From Chitinophaga ginsengisegetis (lineage in GTDB: Bacteria; Bacteroidota; Bacteroidia; Chitinophagales; Chitinophagaceae): a stretch of DNA of 64,000 nt. Shown here piece by piece: positions 54,863 through 63,194 of this stretch. Numbering within the stretch: position 1 is the first letter of the stretch; each line of letters begins with the position of its first letter. Made by a program: the position numbers and the translations under genes. The notes beneath the pieces are model-generated. The model saw only the letters and a program-made list of their open reading frames with translations, did not search any database and had not been told where the DNA came from. The DNA is taken from NCBI RefSeq assembly GCF_900168065.1, contig NZ_FUZZ01000005.1, positions 682,001 to 746,000 of the forward strand. Direction: 5' to 3'.

Positions 54863-56422
54863 GTGAAGATAACTTTAGCTGGTATTGATTATCTGGTCCT
54901 CGTTGTATATGTAATTGCGCTATTCACTTTTGGTTTCTATCTTAAATCTTCCGGGGTACAATCGGGAGGAGATATTTTTCTGGGCAGGCGTTCTTTGAAA
55001 TGGTGGCAGATAGGCTTTTCCATGTTCAGTGCCAATGTGGGTCCAATGATGTTGATAGGCTTATCCAGCCTGGGTTTTTCGCAGGGTGTGGTAGGAGGTA
55101 ATTTCGAGTGGCTGGCCTGGATATTCCTGATGTTGTTGTCTGCATTTTTTATTCCACGTTATCTTTCAGCAGGGATCAGCACTATTCCGCAGTTTCTGCT
55201 TTTGCGTTATGGCCGCAGGTCTTATAATTTCCTGGTTGTTTACAGCCTGATGTCTATATTATTTGTGTGGCTTGGCAGTGCATTGTATGCAGGCGGACTG
55301 GTTATTTCAGAGATATTCCAATGTTCGTTAATAGAAGCGGTAGTGCTGATAACCCTCATTTCCACCAGTTATACTGCTATCGGCGGTTTAAAGGCAGTGG
55401 TGAGAACCGGCGTTTTCCAGTCGCTGATCATTATTACTTCTTCCCTGATACTAACGGTACTGGCTATAGGAAAAATTGGTCATGTGGCAGATGCGGCTAA
55501 AGGAATTCCTCCCGACTATTGGAAGCTGTTTCACGCCAGGTCTGACCCTGAATACTCATGGCTCGCTATTGTGGCGGGTTATCCCGTGGTAGCTGTTTAT
55601 TACTGGTGCGCAGATCAAACGATTGTACAAAAGGTGTTGGCTGCAAAAACTGTCAAAGAAGGACAACGGGGTATTCTTTTCCTGGCAGCGCTCAAAGTGA
55701 TCACGCCTTTTATTTTTGTGTTGCCTGGTATTATCTGTTTTCTTTTATACAGAGATAGTACCACGCCGGATAAATCTTACATTACGCTCGTCAAAAACCT
55801 GATGCCCGACGGGCTTCGCGGGCTCTGCATAGCGGCGCTTGTCGCCTCGCTGATCGATACCGTATCTTCGGGTCTGAACTCTTTCAGCACTGTTTTTACA
55901 TTGGATGTAGTGACGCAGTTTGTATCTTTGGAAACAAAGGATAAAACAAAGGTTGGGAGATGGATGACTGCTGTAGGCGCTTTCCTGGGAGGAGGTATCG
56001 CCGTATTGTTTTCTTACTCAGATAAAAGCCTGTTTGAATTAACGCAGGGGCTTGTGTCTATCCTGGCGCCGCCATTATCGGTGGTATTTTTAGGCGGCAT
56101 ATTCTGGAAACGCACGCACCGGATAGCGGCAGAAACAGTGTTGTTTGGCGGCGGCTTTCTTTGCCTGGTGATGGGGGTTTGTTATGTATTGAACTATCCG
56201 TATAAAGGATTCTGGCCACACTTTTTATTTCTTTCTATCTATATTTTTATTTCCCTGGTAATTTTAATGGTGCTGATAACCCTGGTTTTTAAAGTGCCCG
56301 AAAAAGACCGGGTATCATTTACTTTTCCGGACAAGGCCGGATCGGGCATGGATAAGTGGTTATGGGCAGGCTGGGGCGCGCTGGCTTTGATAATGGCAGC
56401 GATCTATATAGTATTAAATTAA
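54863..56422 (+). CDS. sodium:solute symporter (SSS family)
   Basis: The gene starts with GTG at 54863 and encodes a 519-residue inner-membrane protein of about 13-14 spans. It has the SSS signatures GGDIFLGRRSLKWWQIGFSMFSANVGPMM near the N-terminus and AALVASLIDTVSSGLNSFSTVFTLD near 335, which includes the sodium-site serines. SSS members import sugars, sialic acid and others with sodium. Here it should bring the monosaccharide released in the periplasm into the cell for the adjacent dehydrogenase and dehydratase. Confidence 0.92.
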   Translation: MKITLAGIDYLVLVVYVIALFTFGFYLKSSGVQSGGDIFLGRRSLKWWQIGFSMFSANVGPMMLIGLSSLGFSQGVVGGNFEWLAWIFLMLLSAFFIPRYLSAGISTIPQFLLLRYGRRSYNFLVVYSLMSILFVWLGSALYAGGLVISEIFQCSLIEAVVLITLISTSYTAIGGLKAVVRTGVFQSLIIITSSLILTVLAIGKIGHVADAAKGIPPDYWKLFHARSDPEYSWLAIVAGYPVVAVYYWCADQTIVQKVLAAKTVKEGQRGILFLAALKVITPFIFVLPGIICFLLYRDSTTPDKSYITLVKNLMPDGLRGLCIAALVASLIDTVSSGLNSFSTVFTLDVVTQFVSLETKDKTKVGRWMTAVGAFLGGGIAVLFSYSDKSLFELTQGLVSILAPPLSVVFLGGIFWKRTHRIAAETVLFGGGFLCLVMGVCYVLNYPYKGFWPHFLFLSIYIFISLVILMVLITLVFKVPEKDRVSFTFPDKAGSGMDKWLWAGWGALALIMAAIYIVLN

Positions 56423-56428
56423 CGAATC

Positions 56429-56863
56429 ATGAATAAAATATTGTCCGCTATGTGCAGGATATTACTGCCGGCTGTTGTTATTATATTGACTGCATGTAAT
56501 GCGTCCCAAAAAGAAGAAAAGCTACAGGAGCATGTTTTTGTGGTGAACATTGTACATGATCCGCAGAAGCTGAAAGAATATCTCGATTATCATCAGCATA
56601 TATGGCCGGAAGTGGAAGCCGGTTTTAAGAAAGCGGGTTACCGGAAAATAACGCTTTACCGGTATGAATACCTGTTGGTAATGGCCATCACCGTACCAGC
56701 CGGAGCGGATCTGGGGCAAATGGGAAAAACGGCTGAATCTTATGATAAGCGTTGCGCGGAGTGGAACCGTTTAATGGATGGCTATCAAACCGGTGTTCCC
56801 GGCGCGGGGCAGCAGGAAAAATGGGTGGAGGCAACACCTTTTTACCGCTTTATAAAAGAGTGA
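56429..56863 (+). CDS. L-rhamnose/L-fucose mutarotase-type protein with lipoprotein signal
   Basis: This 144-residue protein begins with a lipoprotein signal (ILLPAVVIILTACNAS, lipidation Cys near residue 23), followed by the complete RhaM-like fold: DPQKLKEYLDYHQHIWPEVEAGFKKAGYRKITLYRY, then PGAGQQEKWVEATPFYRF. RhaM/FucM-type enzymes interconvert alpha and beta anomers of 6-deoxy-sugars and are normally cytoplasmic. The signal puts this one in the periplasm or at the outer membrane, perhaps so that the anomer is supplied before import. It follows the symporter by 6 bp. Confidence 0.88.
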   Translation: MNKILSAMCRILLPAVVIILTACNASQKEEKLQEHVFVVNIVHDPQKLKEYLDYHQHIWPEVEAGFKKAGYRKITLYRYEYLLVMAITVPAGADLGQMGKTAESYDKRCAEWNRLMDGYQTGVPGAGQQEKWVEATPFYRFIKE

Positions 56864-57757
56864 TTACAGGCTTTGCGTGCTCACGCCCTTTTTCTCTTTG
56901 TCTTCGTATTGCCTGATGAAATCCCTGGGAGATAATCCTTTAATTTCTTTGAAGTGTTTATTAAAGTTCGAGATATTATTATAGCCACTGTTATAACAGG
57001 CTTCTGCTACGTTGTGATGTCCTTCCAGTAAAAGTTTGGCGGAATGCCCGATGCGTACTTCTTTTACAAAATCGATCAATGTACGGTTGGTATTGCGTTT
57101 GAAAAAGCGGCAGAAGGCTGCGGACGACATGGGAATAAGATCTGCTACGTCCTGTAGCAGGATATCGTCTCTGAAATGCTGAAAGATGTAATCAAATACT
57201 TTGTTGAGTTTTTTTGCTTCTCCGGAGTTTTCAACGGTATTGTAATAGGGAGATGATAATACGCTTGATGATTCAGATTGTGCGAGGACATCCAGCAGCC
57301 GGATCATCAGCGCCACCCTGCTTAAGCCCGACACATAAAGCATCTGGTGCATAATCATTTTGGCGTCCTGGAGTGTGTTGCCGGTAAACAGCACCCCTTT
57401 TGCCGCTTTGGCGAAAAGCACATTCAATTGTTTGGCCTCTGGTTTTTCGAGCAGTTCCTTTCCGAGGAAATCGGGAAAGAAATGAATGACCACCGCCTGG
57501 GTCGGGATAAGCGGATCTGCGGCTTTGTAATACTGCCAGCAATGCGGCAGGTAACTGCCCAGCAACACCAGCTCCGGTCCGTCGAAATCCTCGATATGAT
57601 CGCCGATAAATCTTTTACCGCTACAGTTTTCCAGCAACGCGATCTCAAAATTGACATGCGATTTTAAGGCAGTATATTTTTTTATTTCAAGAATCTCTGA
57701 TCTTACCGTAAATGACTGGTCCGCCGGAAATGTAAAATTCTCGTATATGTATTGCAT
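56864..57757 (-). CDS. AraC-family regulator of the deoxysugar locus
   Basis: This 297-residue protein has an N-terminal cupin-type sensor (QSFTVRSEILEIKKYTALKSHVNFEIALLENCSGKRFIGDHIE). The C-terminal DNA-binding pair of HTH motifs contains LQDVADLIPMSSAAFCRFFKRNTN and VAEACYNSGYNNISNFNKHFKEIKGLSPRDFIRQ. Its stop abuts the mutarotase stop, so the two genes converge. It is transcribed divergently from the all-alpha glycosidase-like gene, whose promoter carries the shared operator-like sequence. It is the obvious candidate to bind both copies. Confidence 0.94.
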   Translation of the reverse strand: MQYIYENFTFPADQSFTVRSEILEIKKYTALKSHVNFEIALLENCSGKRFIGDHIEDFDGPELVLLGSYLPHCWQYYKAADPLIPTQAVVIHFFPDFLGKELLEKPEAKQLNVLFAKAAKGVLFTGNTLQDAKMIMHQMLYVSGLSRVALMIRLLDVLAQSESSSVLSSPYYNTVENSGEAKKLNKVFDYIFQHFRDDILLQDVADLIPMSSAAFCRFFKRNTNRTLIDFVKEVRIGHSAKLLLEGHHNVAEACYNSGYNNISNFNKHFKEIKGLSPRDFIRQYEDKEKKGVSTQSL

Positions 57758-57826
57758 CGGATTGTAAGTCTGGTTGTGTGTTACAGGCGATTCAAAGATA
57801 ATAAAATACGCGGGAAGTTTAATGCG

Positions 57827-57891
57827 GCAAAAATAGTATCCATAATGGTCAAATTAAGGGTTGCGTTCCTTTTAAGGGAATCAGAACTTTA
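57827..57891 (+). promoter_or_regulatory. shared operator-promoter module, copy near the AraC gene
   Basis: The 37-bp sequence 57827-57863 (GCAAAAATAG...TAATGGTCAAATTAAGGGTTG) is 32/37 identical to the copy at 45285-45321. The same 20-bp spacer separates the GTTG from GAACTTTA at 57884-57891, the equivalent of GATCTTTA in the other copy. It lies between the divergent AraC gene and the glycosidase-like gene. Confidence 0.75.
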
Positions 57892-57946
57892 TACCCTGCG
57901 GCAAATATCCCTTCCGGATTTAGTGCAGCCGTATTAAACAACAGGT

Positions 57947-60259
57947 ATGTATCGCATTAAAACGAAGTATTTCTTATTATTCCTGGTAGCTGTCGCCACG
58001 TCAAATACATCTTTCTCCCAACTCCCTGATCTGCAGTTGAACAGGATGCTGCAGCAGGTAAGCGGATCCGTTACTTTTTTGCAAAGACAATATAAGGGCA
58101 CCGACCTGGTGGCGGAAAATGTTTTTCGCTCCGGCGAATTGCCAGGCAACTGGAAGCTGGTGATGAAAGCTAATCCGGTGAAAGGGCACAGCGATGCGAT
58201 AGATGTGGAGGCTACTTTCAGGCTGGCAGCAGGACAGGCAACTTCCACCACCGTGGCAGTGAAGTTTGATTTTAGTAACTGGAGTGCTGCCAATTATGTG
58301 CTGGTGCCGGCATCGCTTTATAACGGCAACCGCTATCGCTCCATAGGAGACGGTTATAATCCCGGTTATCCGCGTGATATGTATTACAATCCGCAGGTTC
58401 CGCTAACGATTTCAAATAACCCCCGTTTGTCGGTAGAACAGGATAAGGCTTCCCTGGTAGCGTTACAAACAGGGAATATGGCTACTCCCGCGGTTTGCTT
58501 TTTTTCTCCGGCAACACAAACGGGCTTTATCCTGTTAACAGAACAACAAACAAAATGGGGAAACAACGGGGTTACCATTACGGAGAATGCCCATAAAGAT
58601 CAGTTATCTTTTGACATTTCAGCACCCGCCATCCGTAAACTGGCTGCGGGCTTCGGCGACTTCCATCTGAGCGGGGACAAGGCGCCGGATTGGAAGGCCG
58701 GCGATGAAGTATCACTACGCTTCCGGCTGTATGTATTTAAGGCAACGGATATCCCGGCTTTGCTCACAAAATTTTTTAAAGTACGGAAAGATATTTCCGG
58801 TCCTTCTATTCCCCGGAACCTGGTACCTATGAGCAAGTTGCTGGAGCTGGGCACGGGCATATGCAGCAGTAATTTTACACAACAGCAGATTGGCAATTAT
58901 TATAAACCGGAAAACAACAACGACTTCCAGCTGGGATGGGTAAGCGGTATGATTAACACTTACCCGATGTTGTCGCTGAACGATGAAAAGGAACGCAAAA
59001 GTGTAGGCGAGGAACTTGATTTTGTAGTGCGCAGATTGCAGGGTAAAAGCGGCTATTTTTATGGAGGCATAAAATCAACCGGGGAAATTATCGGGGAGAA
59101 GATGTCGCCCGATTTCCCGGAAATCCAGGCAATGGTGAGAAAGAACGGAGACGCTTTGTTTTGGTTGATGAAGCACTTGTTGTTGTTCAGGGCAAGCGGG
59201 CATGCTGATATGATTAACAAAGATTGGGAAGATGCAGCTATAAAACTGGCTGCTGCTTTTGTAAAAACCTGGGAGAAGGATGGTCAGTTTGGCCAGTATA
59301 TAGCGCCGGAAACGGGCAGGATTGCGGTATTCAACTCTACTGCAGGCGCCATTGCCCCGGCGGGGCTGGCCCTGGCAGCGCACTATTTTAACAGGGCCGG
59401 CTGGTTGAAAACAGCAGCAGCCGCAGCGGATTATTACTACCGGCGCGACGTGGCCGGGCAGGGGTTTACCGGCGGCGATTGCGGGGATATTTCGCAGGAT
59501 GCCAATTCAGAATCAGCTTTTGGATTCCTGGAGTCTTTAATGGCATTATATGATTATACAGGCGATCGCAGGTGGTTGTCGATGGCCGAAGTACAGGCCG
59601 CTCTTTGCGGTACCTGGACACTGTCTTATGCACCGGTTTTTCCTCCGTCGAGCACCATCGGGAAATTGCAATGCAATATGACGGGAGCCGTTTGGGCCAG
59701 CATACAAAACAAACATGCAGCACCTGGTATCTGTACTTCTTCCGGCGACTATCTTTTCAAGTTGTTCAGGGCTACCGGAAATTCATTGTATGCTGATTTG
59801 ATCAGGGACATCCAGCATGCGCACACAGAGGCCGTTAACATGCCAGGGCATATTACCAGCAATTATCTCATAGGCTCCTCTATGGAGCGTATTCAGCCAA
59901 GCGATGCAGAAGGGAAGGAGAGCATTGGAAATTTTATACATACCCGTAACTCCTGGACAGAAACCAACGGCATGCTGATGGCACTTGAACTGCCAGGTAT
60001 TTATGTGATCAGCGACAAATCCAAATGCTATGTTTTTGACCACGTGGAGGCAACAATCATTAAGAAAGATAATAAGGAACTGGTGATAGAGGTATACAAT
60101 CCAACGGTGTATGATGCCAGCGTGGCCGTTATGGCGGAAACCAGTGCGGAGGCTAAGCATCCTTTGGGGTATACTGCTTTTCTCCGTTGGCCGAAAGTAC
60201 CGGTGAAGGCGGGCGGGAAAACCAGGGTGCGTATTTCGGGGAGGGAGGTTAGATGGTGA
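57947..60259 (+). CDS. secreted all-alpha glycosidase/lyase-like protein, unassigned family
   Basis: This 770-residue exported protein (signal MYRIKTKYFLLFLVAVATSNTSFSQ) has a beta-rich N-terminal region. A long helical half follows with repeated helix pairs and aromatic-acidic loops, for example AAAAADYYYRRDVAGQ, GDISQDANSESAFGFLESLMALYDYTGDRRW and KLFRATGNSLYADLIRDIQHAHTEAV. This pattern fits an (alpha/alpha)6-barrel enzyme of the unsaturated glucuronyl hydrolase or heparinase-like type, with a C-terminal beta-sandwich. I cannot assign a family. The upstream operator module marks it as part of the deoxysugar regulon. Confidence 0.82.
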   Translation: MYRIKTKYFLLFLVAVATSNTSFSQLPDLQLNRMLQQVSGSVTFLQRQYKGTDLVAENVFRSGELPGNWKLVMKANPVKGHSDAIDVEATFRLAAGQATSTTVAVKFDFSNWSAANYVLVPASLYNGNRYRSIGDGYNPGYPRDMYYNPQVPLTISNNPRLSVEQDKASLVALQTGNMATPAVCFFSPATQTGFILLTEQQTKWGNNGVTITENAHKDQLSFDISAPAIRKLAAGFGDFHLSGDKAPDWKAGDEVSLRFRLYVFKATDIPALLTKFFKVRKDISGPSIPRNLVPMSKLLELGTGICSSNFTQQQIGNYYKPENNNDFQLGWVSGMINTYPMLSLNDEKERKSVGEELDFVVRRLQGKSGYFYGGIKSTGEIIGEKMSPDFPEIQAMVRKNGDALFWLMKHLLLFRASGHADMINKDWEDAAIKLAAAFVKTWEKDGQFGQYIAPETGRIAVFNSTAGAIAPAGLALAAHYFNRAGWLKTAAAAADYYYRRDVAGQGFTGGDCGDISQDANSESAFGFLESLMALYDYTGDRRWLSMAEVQAALCGTWTLSYAPVFPPSSTIGKLQCNMTGAVWASIQNKHAAPGICTSSGDYLFKLFRATGNSLYADLIRDIQHAHTEAVNMPGHITSNYLIGSSMERIQPSDAEGKESIGNFIHTRNSWTETNGMLMALELPGIYVISDKSKCYVFDHVEATIIKKDNKELVIEVYNPTVYDASVAVMAETSAEAKHPLGYTAFLRWPKVPVKAGGKTRVRISGREVRW

Positions 60260-60279
60260 GTTTGCTGCTGGAACCTTAA

Positions 60280-60561
60280 GCATACCCGTTTGGCTTAACG
60301 ATGGCTGGTATCAGTTCAAATGCATTAAAGGGAACTAATTATGTAGAGAACCGTTTAAAGTATAATGGGAAGCGACTGGAAGACAAGGAGCTAGGCGATG
60401 GATCAGGATTGAGCTGGTATGATTATGGAGCTAGAAGATATGATCCGCAGATTGGCAGATGGCATGCGTTGGATGCCTTAAGTGAAAAATACTATGCTGG
60501 TAGTCCATATACCTATGTAGGTAATAATCCTGCTATGATGACAGATCCTGATGGCCGTTAG
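60280..60561 (+). pseudogene. orphan RHS core tip, interrupted by in-frame stop
   Basis: In the ATG frame, the codons from 60280 read AYPFGLTMAGISSNALKG, the usual lead-in to the RHS core, directly after a stop at 60277-60279. The frame then gives YNGKRLEDKELGDGSGLSWYDYGARRYDPQIGRWHALD and YVGNNPAMMTDPDGR, the end of the RHS repeat-associated core. The long RHS shell is missing; the coding part starts 20 bp after the glycosidase-like gene. A TAG at 60559-60561 separates it from the metalloprotease domain, which follows in the same frame. Confidence 0.8.
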
Positions 60562-60573
60562 TGGAGTATATCG

Positions 60574-61311
60574 GTGACCAAAGATAAGAATGGAAATACG
60601 ATGATCAATATTCTTTTTACCGGTGTTATTTATAATTCAACCGGAAGGAAATATGATGTGATTGGTTTTCAGAATACAATTAAGAGTCAAATTGAGCGTG
60701 TTTTTAATGCGCGGGCTATTGATGATGATGGAACTACAATTTCCTCCAGAATAAATGTTAATTTAAAGACAGTAAGTTCACCTGATGAAATCTCGGAAAC
60801 TGATCATATCATTGAATTAGTAAATGCAGATAATGCGGTTTGGGATGGTAATGGTAACATTGCTACGGGCCGTGCGCCAATGGGAGGATTGAGGGTTTAT
60901 GTGAATTTTAACAATATTGGGAAGATTATGGCTTCAAGCGGTGGCGATAATAATACGGTACCACATGAATTAGGTCACACGCTGGGATTAATTCATCCGG
61001 AAGAGTACGATAAGCGAGGATGGAATGCTGGACAGCAACGATTAGACATGAGTAATCAAGATAATACATATAATTTTATGTTGATGTTTAGTGCCCAGCA
61101 ATTTAAGCACACTAAGGGTAGCGCAGTTAATGTAAGTTCAGCTCAGCTGCATTTAATAGAGTCAAATTATTATGATGGTAAGTTGAATCAGCAAATTAAC
61201 TTCGGTGGTATTTATTCTCGGGGAACAAAATTCATGACACTCCCCGGGACTGTAATTCCAATCCCTACATTTTATAAGTCCGGAAGAAAGTTATTGTATC
61301 CACACGAATAA
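60574..61311 (+). CDS. metzincin-like toxin domain, C-terminal tip of a RHS protein
   Basis: In the same frame as the RHS tip, after one TAG, the sequence continues W-S-I-S and then this 245-codon frame (first possible start GTG 60574). Residues 131-141 (HELGHTLGLIH) match the metzincin zinc motif HExxHxxGxxH exactly, and NTYNFMLM about 30 residues later is placed like a Met-turn. Such metalloprotease domains occur as C-terminal toxins of polymorphic RHS systems. The nonsense codon probably prevents production of the full-length RHS-toxin. The domain itself is intact to its stop. Confidence 0.78.
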   Translation: MTKDKNGNTMINILFTGVIYNSTGRKYDVIGFQNTIKSQIERVFNARAIDDDGTTISSRINVNLKTVSSPDEISETDHIIELVNADNAVWDGNGNIATGRAPMGGLRVYVNFNNIGKIMASSGGDNNTVPHELGHTLGLIHPEEYDKRGWNAGQQRLDMSNQDNTYNFMLMFSAQQFKHTKGSAVNVSSAQLHLIESNYYDGKLNQQINFGGIYSRGTKFMTLPGTVIPIPTFYKSGRKLLYPHE

Positions 61312-61331
61312 TATATTAAATATAAGCATCT

Positions 61332-61757
61332 ATGAATAAAGCCATTTTATCTTTTTTGATAGCACCTTTATTCTTGTACGCGGGATGTAGTTTTTATTGT
61401 TCCGGAACCAAACTTTTTGTTGGTGTAGCAATTGCGATGCCAGGAGACACATTGAGTATCTATGCTGACAATAAGTTAATTGCAACTAAGTCAGTGAATG
61501 AAATTATAGTTACTTCTCTCCGGGATAAGAGGAACAGGGTGGCAGAAATTTGTGCCACAAAAGACTCGATACTTATTCGTATTTTTTACAATTTTAAAGA
61601 TAGCTCACAACATATTCCCTCAAAGGATACCTCTTTTTATATTCATGTAAAGGACATAAATGGTCTTTCAATTGCATTAAGCGATACTCATGAAATGAAT
61701 ATAATATTAGATAAAGTAAAAGGCGGATTTGGCATATATGAGCCAGATAGCAGGTAG
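61332..61757 (+). CDS. small lipoprotein, possible immunity protein
   Basis: This 141-residue protein has a lipoprotein-type signal (MNKAILSFLIAPLFLYAGC) and a beta-rich body. No family motif was recognised. It lies 20 bp after the metalloprotease toxin frame in the same direction, the usual position of an immunity gene, and its predicted periplasmic side would suit a toxin acting there. Neither point is proof. It might also be an ordinary orphan lipoprotein. Confidence 0.55.
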   Translation: MNKAILSFLIAPLFLYAGCSFYCSGTKLFVGVAIAMPGDTLSIYADNKLIATKSVNEIIVTSLRDKRNRVAEICATKDSILIRIFYNFKDSSQHIPSKDTSFYIHVKDINGLSIALSDTHEMNIILDKVKGGFGIYEPDSR

Positions 61758-61999
61758 TTCATTTTATTAAAATATAACAGACGGTTGTTTGGGAGAAATT
61801 TATTCTGCTATAGGGAAACCATAAATATGCCGCGACAACCCAATAGAGAAAAGTTATGTAACTATAGGATGCGTCCCGGTTATTAAAACCAGGTAATGTA
61901 TCCTTGCAGAAAACTTAAAACCGTAATGTTGTGGGAAATAAGAAATTCAAGCCGTCTACACTACTGGCAATATTTAGGAGAAAAGGTGGAGAGGGGGCA

Positions 62000-62350
62000 A
62001 TGACTAAAATTATCAGTGATGATAATAAGTCAGATTTCCTTCATCAGGTATCATTCCTCCGGGAAGGAGAGCAACCCTTAGTATGCTTTAAGCAAGATGA
62101 GTTAAATTGGCTGTTGATAACAAGTGACCGGATTATAGAAATGGGACAAGGTGTAAGCTTGTTCATACCTTATTCTGAATTAGTTGAAGTGAGAATCGCC
62201 CTGCATGAGGAGTTTAAAGATAGCGTGATGAGTAAGACAGATTTTACACGCCTCCTTTTGAAGGATAATAGTGGTAGAAATTATGTTATAGAATCTGAAA
62301 AAGGTGAACCTTACAAAGGGATTTACCAAATGTTACATTTTATAGCTTAG
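62000..62350 (+). CDS. small hypothetical protein, possibly second immunity-type gene
   Basis: The ATG at 62000, preceded by a purine-rich GGTGGAGAGGGGG, gives a 116-residue soluble protein; a GTG start at 61931 is possible but less likely. The sequence (QPLVCFKQDELNWLLITSDRIIEM, then TDFTRLLLKDNSGRNYVIESEKGEPYKGIYQML) alternates strands with one terminal helix, a pleckstrin-like pattern. No family can be assigned. Its place behind an RHS-toxin tip suggests, weakly, an immunity role. Confidence 0.5.
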   Translation: MTKIISDDNKSDFLHQVSFLREGEQPLVCFKQDELNWLLITSDRIIEMGQGVSLFIPYSELVEVRIALHEEFKDSVMSKTDFTRLLLKDNSGRNYVIESEKGEPYKGIYQMLHFIA

Positions 62351-62433
62351 GCTGTTAGGGAATGTAAATTCATTTCCGTGGGTAATTGTAGCCGAGGGGA
62401 GCACGGTGCATGCTACGGAAAACAACCCTTCCC

Positions 62434-62646
62434 CTAATTCAACGACCTATACTCATTCGGAGTAGTACCCACACGCTGCTTAAACAACCGCGTAAAATGC
62501 TGCGGATACCTGAACCCAAGTTCATAAGCAACCTGGCTAATAGATTTACTATTATCAAAAATCCGTTCCTTAGCGATGTCTATCACTTTTGCCTGTATGT
62601 AGTCCTGCGCAGATGTGCCAGTTTCTTTTTTGATCAGGTCACCGGC
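62434..62646 (-). pseudogene. C-terminal remnant of an AraC-family regulator
   Basis: The frame 62434-62748 ends with an intact second AraC helix-turn-helix: DLIKKETGTSAQDYIQAKVIDIAKERI, then SQVAYELGFRYPQHFTRLFKQRVGTTPNEYR. The N-terminal residues upstream of about 62646 are unrelated to the fold. The sensor domain and first helices are missing, so this is a truncated gene. Confidence 0.75.
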
Positions 62647-62726
62647 CGTAATGAAACCGGGAATACGATGTGGTTCCGCCGCCATGATGGGTATGGGGAT
62701 AAGGGGAAAGCGGGGAACTGCTGTGC

Positions 62727-62761
62727 TTAAAAAGGCTGGCCAGATCATATACCGGCCAGCC
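62727..62761 (-). terminator. terminator after the YegP-like gene
   Basis: GGCTGGCC and GGCCAGCC (62734-62741 and 62754-62761) form an 8-bp stem and, on the minus strand, TTTTTAAG follows. It lies 22 bp after the YegP-like gene. Confidence 0.8.
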
Positions 62762-62782
62762 CTCTCTTACATGTAAATACTA

Positions 62783-63115
62783 TTAAGCAGCAGGTTCTTC
62801 CACCGTTGCAGTTGGAGCATTGTTCTTAACGGAAGCAATGCCACCATCGCGGCCGGAAGTACTCTCGTACATTTCACTGGTACCAATAATTTGTCCGTTT
62901 GCGGCCTTGAGATTAAAATAATGTTTTCCATTAGTGGAAGTCTTTTTGTCGAACCGTTCATCGATCTGGGAATTGGTTCTCACAGACTCGATGCCGTTGT
63001 CGCAACCTGCTCTGGCGGCATAACCTTCGCTGGCAAGGATTACTTCACCATTACCTGCTTTTAATTTAAAACGGAATTCACCGTTGCTGCTTTTGGAGAC
63101 AACAAATTTACTCAT
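62783..63115 (-). CDS. YegP-like protein with two DUF1508 repeats
   Basis: This 110-residue cytoplasmic protein consists of two copies of the DUF1508 motif. The first contains GEFRFKLKAGNGEVILASEGY and then GIESVRTNSQ; the second contains KHYFNLKAANGQIIGTSEMYES and then GIASVKNNA. A proline/alanine-rich tail ends the chain. DUF1508 proteins are small, widespread and of unknown function. A terminator follows the gene, which seems to be transcribed alone. Confidence 0.92.
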   Translation of the reverse strand: MSKFVVSKSSNGEFRFKLKAGNGEVILASEGYAARAGCDNGIESVRTNSQIDERFDKKTSTNGKHYFNLKAANGQIIGTSEMYESTSGRDGGIASVKNNAPTATVEEPAA

Positions 63116-63194
63116 AGGAGATTATTTTAGTGTACCGGAAGTTACTTAATAAATCCCAAAATGAACGATCCCGCATTTTAAGAAATGGCTAACG

